A stretch of 51,536 nucleotides of DNA from Verrucomicrobiota bacterium (GTDB lineage Bacteria; Verrucomicrobiota; Verrucomicrobiia; Chthoniobacterales; UBA10450): NCBI GenBank assembly GCA_003220155.1, contig QHRO01000244.1, positions 1-51,536 of the forward strand, written 5' to 3'. Of the stretch, positions 1 through 8,051 are shown piece after piece (the first letter of the stretch is position 1; every line of letters starts with the position of its first letter). The translations under genes and the position numbers were made by a program. A model generated the notes under the pieces. It worked only from the letters and a program-made list of their open reading frames with translations. It made no database searches and was not told where the DNA came from.

Positions 1-1
1 T

Positions 2-970
2 TACCTTGAGGAGCTCAGCCGCATCGACACTGTCGTTCTGGACAAAACCGGCACGCTCACGCTCGGAATTCCGGCAGTGACCGCCGTGCGAGCGATCAAT
101 GACGCGATAGAGAATGACGTGCTCCAGACCGCTGCCATCGCCGAGCAACATTCCGAGCACCCCCTCGGAGAAGCGATCGTGCGTTGCGCTCACGAGCGCA
201 ATTTGCCGCTGCATGAGTATTCGCAACTGCGTTACTCGCCGGGAAAAGGGATCGTTTGTGAGGAATCGAGCACCCGCATCTTCGTCGGCACACGCGCTCT
301 TTTTGAAGAGAATGGCGTGCCGGTTCCGGCGGACGCACTTTCCGAGGTTGACGGTGGTAACGGCGCGGGCAAAACCGTTGTGCTGGTCGGGCGCGACCGC
401 CGCGTTCTCGGCGCCGTGACGCTGGCCGACCAGCTTCGGACCGAGGCGAAGCAGGCCGTGAACGATCTCAAAGCGCAAGGCTATCGCGTCATCTTGCTAA
501 CGGGTGACAGCTCCGACACGGCAAAAACAATCGGTTGTGAATTGGGCGTCGATGAATCGATCGGCGATCTTTTGCCCGAGCAGAAAGTGGAAAAAATTCG
601 CGAGTTGCTGCACGCGGGTCGGAAAGTGGCGATGGTCGGCGATGGCGTGAACGACGCGCCGGCGCTGGCCGAAGCAACAGTCGGTATCGCGATGGGCCAG
701 GGCGCCGACGTGGCGCTCGAAACGGCGGATGTGACGCTGATGACCAGCGACCTCTCGCGCCTAGTCGAAGTGCTCGCGATCAGCAAACGCTGCTATCGTG
801 TGATCATGTTCAACTTCTGGGGCACGATTGGTGTGGACACCGCCGGCATCGTGCTCGCCTTTTTCGGAATGCTCGCCCCGATCATCGCGGCACTCATTCA
901 CGTCGGCTCGGAATTGGCTTTCATTCTCAATTCCGCCCGGCTATTCCGCCAGCCACCACCAGGACCTTGA
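2..970 (+). CDS. Heavy-metal translocating P-type ATPase (P1B), C-terminal part
   Basis: ATP-driven efflux pump for a soft or transition metal in the inner membrane; the 5' part lies outside the window. The first codons read into the phosphorylation motif DKTGTLT, with the aspartate at bases 41-43. Next come the nucleotide-domain motif SEHPLGEAI, a TGD segment, and the hinge motif GDGVNDAPALA. Two C-terminal membrane helices end in a GSELAFILNSARLF segment typical of P1B ATPases. The CPC or other metal-binding helix that would fix Cu, Zn or Cd specificity is missing from view. A ZIP transporter gene follows on the same strand after about 60 bases, so the two probably form a metal homeostasis unit. 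The ATPase family is certain; the metal is not. Confidence 0.95.
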   Translation, partial: YLEELSRIDTVVLDKTGTLTLGIPAVTAVRAINDAIENDVLQTAAIAEQHSEHPLGEAIVRCAHERNLPLHEYSQLRYSPGKGIVCEESSTRIFVGTRALFEENGVPVPADALSEVDGGNGAGKTVVLVGRDRRVLGAVTLADQLRTEAKQAVNDLKAQGYRVILLTGDSSDTAKTIGCELGVDESIGDLLPEQKVEKIRELLHAGRKVAMVGDGVNDAPALAEATVGIAMGQGADVALETADVTLMTSDLSRLVEVLAISKRCYRVIMFNFWGTIGVDTAGIVLAFFGMLAPIIAALIHVGSELAFILNSARLFRQPPPGP

Positions 971-1031
971 CGGCTGGGCTACGTTCTACTGCGAGGAGCA
1001 AAGTCTAGCCCGCCCCGGGCGTTTATCTGCG

Positions 1032-1832
1032 ATGGCGCTGGAAGCCTTTGGCGACAGCAAAATAATGAGTGGTCAAGTCATTCTCTGGCAGGTCCTCGCG
1101 GCCTATGTTTTCGCTCTTGCCGGTGGATCGATCAGCACATCCCTGCACTTAGCGCACAAGCCGCTTTGCGCGCTGATTAGTTTCGCAGCCGGAACCCTTC
1201 TGGGCGTAACGCTCTTTGCCATTTTGCCCGAAAGCTTGGGCAACAGTCCTTGGTGGGCCGTAGCGTTGGCGGCGGCTACCGGATACGCCCTGTTCTTCTT
1301 CATCAGCAAATACGTCCATCATGTCTGCCCCGCCTGCGCGGCCAGTCACTTCGACGCAGACGCGACGCGACATTTTAGCGAAATCGCGACTGCGCTGATT
1401 GTTGCATTGTCGATTCATAGCACGACCGACGGTTTGGCGTTGGGGATTCAACAGGAAGCTGCCGCAGCGGAAGCCGTCAAGTGGTCCTTATTCTCCGCAC
1501 TTTGCATTCACAAAGTTCCGGAAGGCCTCGCGCTGGGGAGTCTTTTGATTGGCGCTGGATTGCAACGCCGCGGTGCGCTCGGCTGGGTTGCCGCAGTTGA
1601 AGCGACGACTCTCCTCGGTGGCGTGATTGGCTATTTCTTCCTGGCGAAGGTTTCCACGTTTTGGCTCGGTTTAATCATGGCGCATGTTGGCGGCGGATTT
1701 TTCTATCTGGCGGCGCACGCCGTTCTGGGAGAGATGATGAAGCACGGAAAAAAATTGGTCCTGACAAGTTTTTGTGCGGGAGTTACGCTGATCGGAATCC
1801 TCAATCTCGTGTTGAGAGTTTTTTCTGGGTAG
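1032..1832 (+). CDS. ZIP family divalent metal transporter
   Basis: Integral membrane permease moving Zn2+ or another divalent metal, of the ZIP (ZIP/GufA/ZupT) family. About eight hydrophobic segments are visible. The two signature metal-site motifs HSTTDGLALG and HKVPEGLALG sit in the fourth and fifth core helices. The frame stays open back to 828, but that part overlaps the upstream ATPase and reads as its shadow. The two plausible starts are ATG 1032 and ATG 1065 (protein MSGQVILW), and neither has a clear ribosome site. The length of 255-266 residues is normal for the family. A metal ATPase lies directly upstream, suggesting linked import and export of the same metal. Family certain, substrate inferred, start uncertain. 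Confidence 0.9.
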   Translation: MALEAFGDSKIMSGQVILWQVLAAYVFALAGGSISTSLHLAHKPLCALISFAAGTLLGVTLFAILPESLGNSPWWAVALAAATGYALFFFISKYVHHVCPACAASHFDADATRHFSEIATALIVALSIHSTTDGLALGIQQEAAAAEAVKWSLFSALCIHKVPEGLALGSLLIGAGLQRRGALGWVAAVEATTLLGGVIGYFFLAKVSTFWLGLIMAHVGGGFFYLAAHAVLGEMMKHGKKLVLTSFCAGVTLIGILNLVLRVFSG

Positions 1833-1840
1833 CGCACGCT

Positions 1841-1940
1841 ATGCCAGTCCGGCTCGGACCTCGCGTGTCGTAATCCTATTCCTATTCGTTGGTAACCTCC
1901 CGAAGGAATAAGATTATGAGTAGGAATAGGAATACGATTA
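1841..1940. repeat. Repeat-rich gap: 14-bp module and TCCTATTCC inverted repeat
   Basis: The gap between the ZIP gene and lysA holds one copy of the 14-bp module AGTCCGGCTCGGAC (1846-1859). It also holds an imperfect inverted repeat whose arms, near 1869-1888 and 1918-1939, are built from a TCCTATTCC unit. Similar 'ctcctaatcgtaatcg'-type text recurs after glpX near 27683-27720. The hairpin may act as a transcription boundary, but there is no T tract. Confidence 0.5.
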
Positions 1941-1950
1941 GATTCTAATC

Positions 1951-3297
1951 GTGCACTCGTTCCACTACTGCGACGGGCGGCTTTTTTGCGAAGACGTCGA
2001 TGTCACTGTCGCCGCGGAGAGATTCGGCACGCCGCTTTATTTATATAGTGCGAGCACGATTCTCGATCATTATCAGCGATTAGATGATGCGCTCTCGAGT
2101 CTCGATCATTCGATCTGTTACGCCGTTAAAGCGAATACGAATCGGGCCATTCTGCGCTTGTTGCGTGATGCCGGTGCTGGATTCGATATCGTGTCGGGCG
2201 GTGAGCTGTTTCGCGTAATCAATGCCGGCGCCGATCCGGCAAAGTGCACCTTTGCTGGCGTAGGAAAATCGCACCAGGAAATCGAGTATGCTCTCGAACA
2301 AGGCGTTTATTCGTTCAATATCGAGAGCGAAGCCGAACTCGATTACATCAATGAGATCGCGTCGGCCAAAAACCAACGCGCGCCGATTGCGCTGCGAGTG
2401 AACCCCGATGTCGAGGCGCAGACGCATCAATACATCTCCACTGGTAAGAGCGAGAACAAGTTCGGCATCGCGCTCGAATGGGCCGCGAAAGTTTACGAGC
2501 GGGCGAGCAAAATGCCGGCCATCAGTATTCGCGGCGTGCAGATGCACATCGGGTCGCAGATTACCGAAGCGGCACCGTTCGTGGCTGCGATCGAAAAAAT
2601 TGCACCGCTGGTTTCCGAATTGAAAATCAAATATGCGATCGAGTTCTTCAGCATCGGTGGCGGATTGGGGATTGCCTATGAATCATCGATCGCTAGTGGG
2701 AGCGGCGATTGGTGGACGTCGCAGCGATCGCATCCGCTTACGATCCAGCAATACGTCGATGCCATCCTGCCGCCGCTAACGAGACTTGGGCTGCGAATTT
2801 TGCTCGAGCCCGGTCGATTGCTGGTGGGGAACGCGGGGATTTTGCTGACCCGTGTTCGTTACATCAAAGAAACAGCGCAGAAAAAATTCGTCATCATCGA
2901 CGCCGGCATGAACGATCTCATTCGTCCCGCGCTTTACGGGAGCTATCATGAAATCGTCCCGGTGGAGAAGATTACCGAGCCCTCACCTCAATCCTCTCCC
3001 TCAGGGAGAGGAGGCCGCGAAGCGGCCGGTGAGGGTAAAACAAACAAGATCGATGTCGTTGGACCGGTTTGTGAAAGCGGTGATTTTTTTGCCCAGGATA
3101 GGGAAATGCCAGAGTTGCGCGCGGGCGATTTGCTCGCGGTCATGAGCGCAGGCGCCTACGGATTTGTCATGGCGTCCAATTACAATTCCCGACCGCTGCC
3201 GGCGGAAGCGCTCGTCCGAGGGGATAAAGTTGCCCTTATTCGCAAGCGACAAACGCTGGCGGAACTTACGCGCGACGAGGTCGATGCATCTTTCTAA
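1951..3297 (+). CDS. lysA: Diaminopimelate decarboxylase
   Basis: PLP enzyme converting meso-diaminopimelate to lysine and CO2, the last step of lysine synthesis, in the cytoplasm. The PLP lysine lies in CYAVKANTNRAILRL near residue 60. The glycine-rich phosphate-binding loop FFSIGGGLGI, the substrate arginine segment LEPGRLLVGNAG and the partner-subunit motif GPVCESGD are all present. The start is GTG 1951, since no earlier ATG gives a better N-terminus. At 448 residues it is about 20 longer than usual. The excess is residues ~344-362, encoded by a palindromic repeat inserted in frame between YHEIVPVEKIT and VVGPVCES. The stop overlaps the convergent membrane gene by a few bases. A 54-codon copy of its 3' end lies at 4994-5158. 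Confidence 0.95.
   Translation: MHSFHYCDGRLFCEDVDVTVAAERFGTPLYLYSASTILDHYQRLDDALSSLDHSICYAVKANTNRAILRLLRDAGAGFDIVSGGELFRVINAGADPAKCTFAGVGKSHQEIEYALEQGVYSFNIESEAELDYINEIASAKNQRAPIALRVNPDVEAQTHQYISTGKSENKFGIALEWAAKVYERASKMPAISIRGVQMHIGSQITEAAPFVAAIEKIAPLVSELKIKYAIEFFSIGGGLGIAYESSIASGSGDWWTSQRSHPLTIQQYVDAILPPLTRLGLRILLEPGRLLVGNAGILLTRVRYIKETAQKKFVIIDAGMNDLIRPALYGSYHEIVPVEKITEPSPQSSPSGRGGREAAGEGKTNKIDVVGPVCESGDFFAQDREMPELRAGDLLAVMSAGAYGFVMASNYNSRPLPAEALVRGDKVALIRKRQTLAELTRDEVDASF
2980..3035. repeat. REP-like palindrome inserted in frame in lysA
   Basis: A 56-nt GC-rich palindrome bounded by CCCTCACC and GGTGAGGG, with an inner CCTCTCCC/GGGAGAGG pair. It lies inside lysA without breaking the frame and encodes a low-complexity Pro/Ser/Gly/Arg stretch. 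A related element with the same outer and inner arms lies in the gap near 23028-23065. Confidence 0.75.
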
Positions 3298-4922
3298 TGC
3301 GCCGCCGCATCGTTGAGTTTCAAAATTTCACGCAGTTGGGCGAACGCTGGAACCTTCGACTCGTAGTCCGCGCCTCGCACCGACAGCGCGTCTTGCATAT
3401 CGGTGAAGTTGATTCGCTCTTGCGGTGGCAGATGTAATTCACTGCGAAGGAGTGGTTCAAAGAGTTTTGTGTCCCAGTCGTAAAATTCGTGCGTCAAATG
3501 GCCCAGCGGAACATTTGGAACCGCAAGCCCGGCTCCGCGAGACTGTACTGTCATCGCGCACACCAGTGACCATGCACGATCGTGAGAAATGGTAGCATCG
3601 GGTTGCTGCTGCGCATAGCTGTTACGGGCAAACTGCCGCTGGCCAATGAGCGCGCAAGCAGCCAGCCCTAATGCCGTAACCGCGGCGAGGCGCTGATGGC
3701 GACGCAGTGCGGGCATAAGCAGCGCGAGCACGGCAACGATCAAAATGACGCTGGCTGGCACCATGTAACGAGCACCGACAAAATATCCAAAGAGCGGATC
3801 GCCGGAGGATGCGGACGACCATTCCCGCATTCCAACCATGGCAACAAAAACAACGTAGAAGAGCGCCGAAAAACCGAAAAGCAGTAGCCGAGTTGCAGTA
3901 AATTCTGAGTTGCGTCTCGCCACGCGAGCAAAGATCAGGACGGCAAAAATCAACACGGCAGCGAAGGAAAGCCCAAACGGCCAGCTATCCTGGAGCAACA
4001 CGGCGATGTTGTAGGGCGCAAACGGAAACAAGAAAAGAGAATGCGCCAGAAAGAATGGATAGAGAGCAAAGAAAGCAAGCAGCGCACGATTGAGTGAGAT
4101 CGGCAGCGCGCCGCTTGCAGCCGGGCTTACCGACGGCACCAGCAGCCACATGCAGCAAGCATGGATAAGGGTCATAAGGGCCAGCGCACTCGACGCCGCA
4201 ATCAACGAGCGCCGATGCAGCCGCAGGGAGTCGAAAACTCCGCTCTCACTTTGAAATGTCAGAAACAGGAACAACAATAGTGTCCCGAGTGTTGCCGCCG
4301 CGCTGGCGAGGCCCAATCCCGATGTATGCAAAGAAGCGTAGGCCGCAATTGCGCTGATCCATATCCATCTTTTCGCCGCTGCCTCGGAAACGACCCCGAC
4401 CAGTGCCCGCAACGCGAATGTGGTCAAAATGATCCACATCATTTGGAGAATCAGGAACGGCCAAGCAATCATCTCTCGCATCAGCGGCTGAAAGATAAAG
4501 AGCATCGCCGTCCCCCCTCCAATACAGGATTGCGCCACGGCATTCAAACCCGAGTGCGCTGCGGCCGCGCGAACGAGGCAAAAGATCGCGGTCGCCACGA
4601 GTGCCGCAATCAGCAGCGCGCGCAGGCGCCAGTAACTTGCGTGCGGCCCGGCGATTTTGGTTTGCTCGAATTCGAGCCAAAAAGCGATCGGAGTGTAGTG
4701 CCCGTGATAACTCCTCTTCCAAAACAATCGCTTCATATTCTGCTGCGTCGCATCGTCGGAGTGAGCGACAAGTTCATACCAGCCACTTTCCGCACGAAGA
4801 AATGTGATCGTGGTATCGCGATAGGCGACAGTGACGACTGTTAATGAAGAGAAGTAAACGATCAGGAGCAGCAACCAGACACGGTTGCGCGATGTATTTT
4901 GAGCAGGAGACCCAGACTCCAC
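3294..4922 (-). CDS. Multi-pass membrane protein with HGHYTP motif (copy 1)
   Basis: Unknown function. About 542 residues with a start anchor helix, a short outside loop containing GWYELVAHSDD and SYHGHYTPIAF, about ten further membrane helices, and a soluble C-terminal tail with NVPLGHLTHEFYDWD and ELHLPPQER. The architecture (first long loop after helix 1, many helices, soluble tail) resembles GT-C glycosyltransferases or oligosaccharide-processing membrane proteins, but no catalytic motif proves this. The start is GTG 4922, as the first methionine lies far inside. It is convergent with lysA and overlaps its stop by a few bases. It is clearly paralogous to the gene at 5203-7065, which shares the HGHYTP block and the C-terminal EPLL-ELHLP block. 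Confidence 0.8.
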   Translation of the reverse strand: MESGSPAQNTSRNRVWLLLLIVYFSSLTVVTVAYRDTTITFLRAESGWYELVAHSDDATQQNMKRLFWKRSYHGHYTPIAFWLEFEQTKIAGPHASYWRLRALLIAALVATAIFCLVRAAAAHSGLNAVAQSCIGGGTAMLFIFQPLMREMIAWPFLILQMMWIILTTFALRALVGVVSEAAAKRWIWISAIAAYASLHTSGLGLASAAATLGTLLLFLFLTFQSESGVFDSLRLHRRSLIAASSALALMTLIHACCMWLLVPSVSPAASGALPISLNRALLAFFALYPFFLAHSLFLFPFAPYNIAVLLQDSWPFGLSFAAVLIFAVLIFARVARRNSEFTATRLLLFGFSALFYVVFVAMVGMREWSSASSGDPLFGYFVGARYMVPASVILIVAVLALLMPALRRHQRLAAVTALGLAACALIGQRQFARNSYAQQQPDATISHDRAWSLVCAMTVQSRGAGLAVPNVPLGHLTHEFYDWDTKLFEPLLRSELHLPPQERINFTDMQDALSVRGADYESKVPAFAQLREILKLNDAAAH

Positions 4923-4993
4923 CAGTAAGCGGCGATTCTCTCGGAGGATGATCTCACGGTCAAGACCGCGACGAAGTCAGGTAGTTCTTTAGA

Positions 4994-5158
4994 ATGCCGG
5001 AAGTTCGCGCGGACGCTTGCGGATTTATCTTGGCCTCCAATTACAATTCGCGTCCCTTGCCCGCAGAAGCGCTGGTGCGAGGGGATAAAATTGCGCTCAT
5101 TCGCAAACGCCAGACGATAGAAGACCTCATCCGCGACGAGGTCGATCCGATTTGGTAA
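4994..5158 (+). pseudogene. Duplicated 3' fragment of lysA
   Basis: A 54-codon open fragment that matches the last part of LysA almost residue for residue: MPEVRAD, then a deletion of about ten residues (LLAVMSAGAY in the intact gene), then GFILASNYNSRPLPAEALVR and a C-terminus ending RDEVDPIW. The differences from lysA are mostly at third codon positions, so the copy was once under selection and is not recent. It has no plausible start region or catalytic part. It lies next to a paralog of the membrane gene that also adjoins lysA, which marks a segmental tandem duplication. Confidence 0.9.
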
Positions 5159-5161
5159 ATT

Positions 5162-5188
5162 GGAGGGACTCGCCGCGGCGAGTCCTCC
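5162..5188. terminator. Perfect palindrome between convergent genes
   Basis: A perfect 20-bp palindrome (5166-5185, half GGACTCGCCG) with flanking GGA/TCC extensions. It lies between the lysA fragment and the end of the minus-strand membrane gene. It would fold into a very stable hairpin on either strand. There is no T tract, so it may be a bidirectional transcription block or a REP-type element. Confidence 0.45.
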
Positions 5189-5202
5189 GGTCGGTAGATC
5201 GG

Positions 5203-7065
5203 CTACGGGCGGTTTGGATTCGGCAGGTCAACATTAAGCAGCTGGGCCGTTGGCAAAAGAGTCGGGCATTTCGTCAAATACTCAGCAAGCCGGTGCTCGC
5301 GGCACTCGGTCCAATCGAGAAAGGAGTCATGTTCATTCTCCGGAAGATGAAGTTCATCATGGAGAAGCGGCTCGAGAAATTTGAAGTCAACAAAGGAAAA
5401 ACCAGAGAGCGATTGCAACGGAATATTTGGAATAGGTAGATTGGCAGCACGCGCTTCGTGCGCGATTTGCACCAGGTTCCGCCAAATCTGGATGTGCGAG
5501 GCACCATGCAGTGGCGCTGTTCGCGCCAGAACATGAGACTCGTAGCTGCGGTGGCCAACAATTGCGCCAACAGCGAACAGACTCGAAACGATGGCCACGA
5601 AAACAAGACGCTGCGGAGATAAAAGCATCAGGGTTGCAAGAACGATCCCGAGCCAGGAAAGTGTAAGCGGCAAGACATATCGCGCTCGAATCAGATATCC
5701 AAAAAGGCCAACGCCAGTCGCTTCCCGTATCTCCCGCATCGAAATCATGGCGACGAGTGTGACAAGCATGACCCCGGAAAACGATGCAAGACATAAGGCG
5801 GCAAGGCGGGGTCGCGTGCAGATTTGTCGGCTTCTCTTCGCCAGCACGACGACAAACAATCCAATGGTTAGCACGACTGCAGCGCCAATCGGCCACGCGC
5901 TGTGTAGCACGCCGTCAATTACTCCTTTGTCTAAGCTCGCACCAAAAAGGCCGGCCCCAGTCGCTTCCCGTATCTCCCGCATCGAAATCATGGCGACGAG
6001 TGTGACAAGCATGACCCCGGAAAACGATGCAAGACATAAGGCGGCAAGGCGGGGTCGCGTGCAGATTTGTCGGCTTCTCTTCGCCAGCACGACGACAAAC
6101 AATCCAATGGTTAGCACGACTGCAGCGCCAATCGGCCACGCGCTGTGTAGCACGCCGTCAATTACTCCTTTGTCTAAGCTCGCACCAAAAAGGCCGGCCA
6201 CGATCGAGATTGGCAATAAGGCGTACAAACCGACCAATTGGTGCCAATCGGGAAGGCGACCGGCATTCAGTCCGGCGTTAGCTGGCGCATTGTTCAACGC
6301 GATCATCGCGAGCGTGTGAAGGGAGCCAGCGACGGCCAAAAAAATCAGGGTCGCTACCAGAGTCGGCAGATGTGATTTGAATTCCGTGAAGGAGCCAGTC
6401 AGTGCTCCTATCAGAATAAGAGAGAGCACAGCCACTGTTCCGGTAACAACTGCCAGACCCAGGCCAAGGACATGCATCGAGCCGTAGGCGGTCAGCACGA
6501 TCAGCCAAAGGAGACGATCCTTGTTGGGCGAACCCGGCAGCCGCACCAACGCCCAGCCAGTGGCTGCCGCAAAAATCATCCACCCGATTTGCAAACTGTG
6601 AAAGGGCCATTCCAGAAGGTTCCGCATCAGGGGTTGCGCCACGAAAATTAAAGTCATGGCCGCCGCCAGGAGTGCGGTGGCGAAAGGAGGCGCGCCGGTC
6701 TGTTCGGCGGCGGCTCGAATGAGACCAAAAAAAACGAAGATAAGCAAAGCGCCCAGAAAAAGCTGCCTGTTTCGCCACCAATTCGGGCGGAGTCCAACGT
6801 GTTTGGCAAATAAAAACTCCGCGGTAAATGCCAGAGGCGTGTAGTGCCCATGCGAACTCGTTGTCCAAAACCCCCGCAGCAATGTGCGTTCGTGCCGGGC
6901 CGAGGTATGAGCGATTACCTGATAATATCCGGTCTCGGCCCCGAGCACTGTGGGTTGCATCTTCCCGTGCAGTGCGATAATCGCGACAAACGAGAGCGCC
7001 AGAATAATGGCCGCTTCAATCCCACGACGATGCGGTTTTAGGGCAGATTCAGGCGACGTCACCAT
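5203..7065 (-). CDS. Multi-pass membrane protein with HGHYTP motif (copy 2), internal tandem repeat
   Basis: Unknown function; paralog of the gene at 3294-4922. Shared features are the first-loop block GYYQVIAHTSARHER followed by SSHGHYTPLAF, many membrane helices, and a soluble tail with FLEPLLHDELHLP. The start is ATG 7065 (MVTSPESALKPH), because GGAG lies about 11 bases upstream; the frame is open further back but then overlaps the divergent gene at 7175. At 620 residues it is longer than copy 1. The excess is an exactly duplicated 81-residue segment with two extra membrane helices, starting GLFGASLDKGV. The duplication would change helix count and possibly topology, so the protein may be altered or non-functional. 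Confidence 0.8.
   Translation of the reverse strand: MVTSPESALKPHRRGIEAAIILALSFVAIIALHGKMQPTVLGAETGYYQVIAHTSARHERTLLRGFWTTSSHGHYTPLAFTAEFLFAKHVGLRPNWWRNRQLFLGALLIFVFFGLIRAAAEQTGAPPFATALLAAAMTLIFVAQPLMRNLLEWPFHSLQIGWMIFAAATGWALVRLPGSPNKDRLLWLIVLTAYGSMHVLGLGLAVVTGTVAVLSLILIGALTGSFTEFKSHLPTLVATLIFLAVAGSLHTLAMIALNNAPANAGLNAGRLPDWHQLVGLYALLPISIVAGLFGASLDKGVIDGVLHSAWPIGAAVVLTIGLFVVVLAKRSRQICTRPRLAALCLASFSGVMLVTLVAMISMREIREATGAGLFGASLDKGVIDGVLHSAWPIGAAVVLTIGLFVVVLAKRSRQICTRPRLAALCLASFSGVMLVTLVAMISMREIREATGVGLFGYLIRARYVLPLTLSWLGIVLATLMLLSPQRLVFVAIVSSLFAVGAIVGHRSYESHVLARTAPLHGASHIQIWRNLVQIAHEARAANLPIPNIPLQSLSGFSFVDFKFLEPLLHDELHLPENEHDSFLDWTECREHRLAEYLTKCPTLLPTAQLLNVDLPNPNRP
5699..6195. repeat. Perfect 243-bp in-frame tandem duplication
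   Basis: Two adjacent 243-bp copies (5699-5941 and 5942-6184) are identical except for a few bases at the first boundary. They are followed by a third copy of the 11-bp boundary sequence CCAAAAAGGCC. The middle boundary is a hybrid: its left part matches the 6185 boundary and its right part the 5699 boundary. This is what recombination between two short repeats would leave. Confidence 0.95.
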
Positions 7066-7174
7066 CGTCACTGATTCTCCATAGTTGAGAACGTTCGAGA
7101 CAAGTGAATTTCTCGCCTGCACCCAGCGAGTTGCGCGACCTATGCGGCAGCATAAATAGTGCTGCTCGGCGGTT

Positions 7175-7882
7175 ATGACGAAACGATTCCTCCCATTGGC
7201 TGCAATTTTTGCGCTCGCCCTCGCGCGGCCAATCCCGGCGGCCAATTTGCCGCAAGGCGAATGGATTATCCTGGTCGGTGGCGTCTCCCTCAATCAGTGG
7301 GAGAAATACAAGGCCCAGCCACATGATCATTGGTGGGCAAATTTCGTGCATGCGGCCCGCATTCGGACCGAGCAATTGCGCGAGCAGTTTGGACCGGACC
7401 TGATGATAACGTGGCTGGTTTACAAGCCCGCCTATATTGAGCGGGCTAAGCAGGACGGAGTCGATTTGATCGGGGACATCAATTCCGTGCGCGACAAATT
7501 TAATCTGCGTCTTGTTTACTTCAACAAGGGCGGAGACGTGATCGATTACCTTAATAACGGTCAACCGCGCACTTCGCTGAAGGTTGCTGCCTTCGAATAC
7601 TTCGGCCATTCCAATAAGGCGTGCTTCATGTTCGATTATAGCAACGTGATCGACAGTTCCGCCAAAGCGTGGCTACACGAGACCGAGCTTTCGAAAATCG
7701 ACCGGCGCATTTTTGCCAAAGGCGCATTTGTGAAAAGCTGGGGCTGTCACACCGGCGAAGAAATGAGCGGGTATTGGCACGCCGCCACCGGCACGCGCAT
7801 GTGGGGTGCGCTCGGCAAGACACAATTCATGGATGACGAATTGCCGATTCTCACATCCGAAGGCGGCAAATGGGTGAACTGA
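7175..7882 (+). CDS. Exported protein, possible caspase-like (clan CD) fold
   Basis: A 235-residue protein not recognised as a named family. It has a clear signal peptide (MTKRFLPLAAIFALALA, cut near PAAN). The rest is soluble. Two spaced blocks stand out: a hydrophobic strand ending in a histidine (FEYFGHSN, near residue 147) and a second strand ending in a cysteine (FVKSWGCHTGEE, near residue 191). This His...Cys order after two beta strands is the catalytic pattern of clan CD peptidases and related DUF4347-like proteins. That role is only an inference. ATG 7175 is divergent from the membrane gene, with about 110 bases between the two starts. A repeat of family D follows. Confidence 0.75.
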   Translation: MTKRFLPLAAIFALALARPIPAANLPQGEWIILVGGVSLNQWEKYKAQPHDHWWANFVHAARIRTEQLREQFGPDLMITWLVYKPAYIERAKQDGVDLIGDINSVRDKFNLRLVYFNKGGDVIDYLNNGQPRTSLKVAAFEYFGHSNKACFMFDYSNVIDSSAKAWLHETELSKIDRRIFAKGAFVKSWGCHTGEEMSGYWHAATGTRMWGALGKTQFMDDELPILTSEGGKWVN

Positions 7883-7884
7883 GG

Positions 7885-8026
7885 ACAATGACGAAGCACG
7901 AATGTCTAATGACGAAATCCCAATGACAAAAAAGGCATTCGCGTATGGTTTCGTCGTTTAAGCATTCGGATTTGTTTCGTCATTCGTCATTCGTGCTTCG
8001 TCATTCTCATTGGCTTGGTCATTCTT
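7885..8026. repeat. Family D palindromic repeat (GACGAAGCACGAAT)
   Basis: The gap between the 235-aa gene and bioB is one long imperfect inverted repeat. The left arm is built from AATGACGAAGCACGAATG units; the right arm is its complement, near 7980-8016. A second, disrupted copy lies at about 17125-17265. Confidence 0.8.
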
Positions 8027-8051
8027 TTCGATTTAACCTCGCAGGCACGCG

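Noticed and set aside
828-1031. Upstream extension of the ZIP gene to 828
   Set aside because: It overlaps the metal ATPase and reads as its shadow; the ZIP signature begins only after 1065.
4326-4844. 172-codon plus-strand ORF over the membrane gene
   Set aside because: Antisense shadow of the clear membrane protein; the product is a composition artefact rich in Arg, Asn and Pro.
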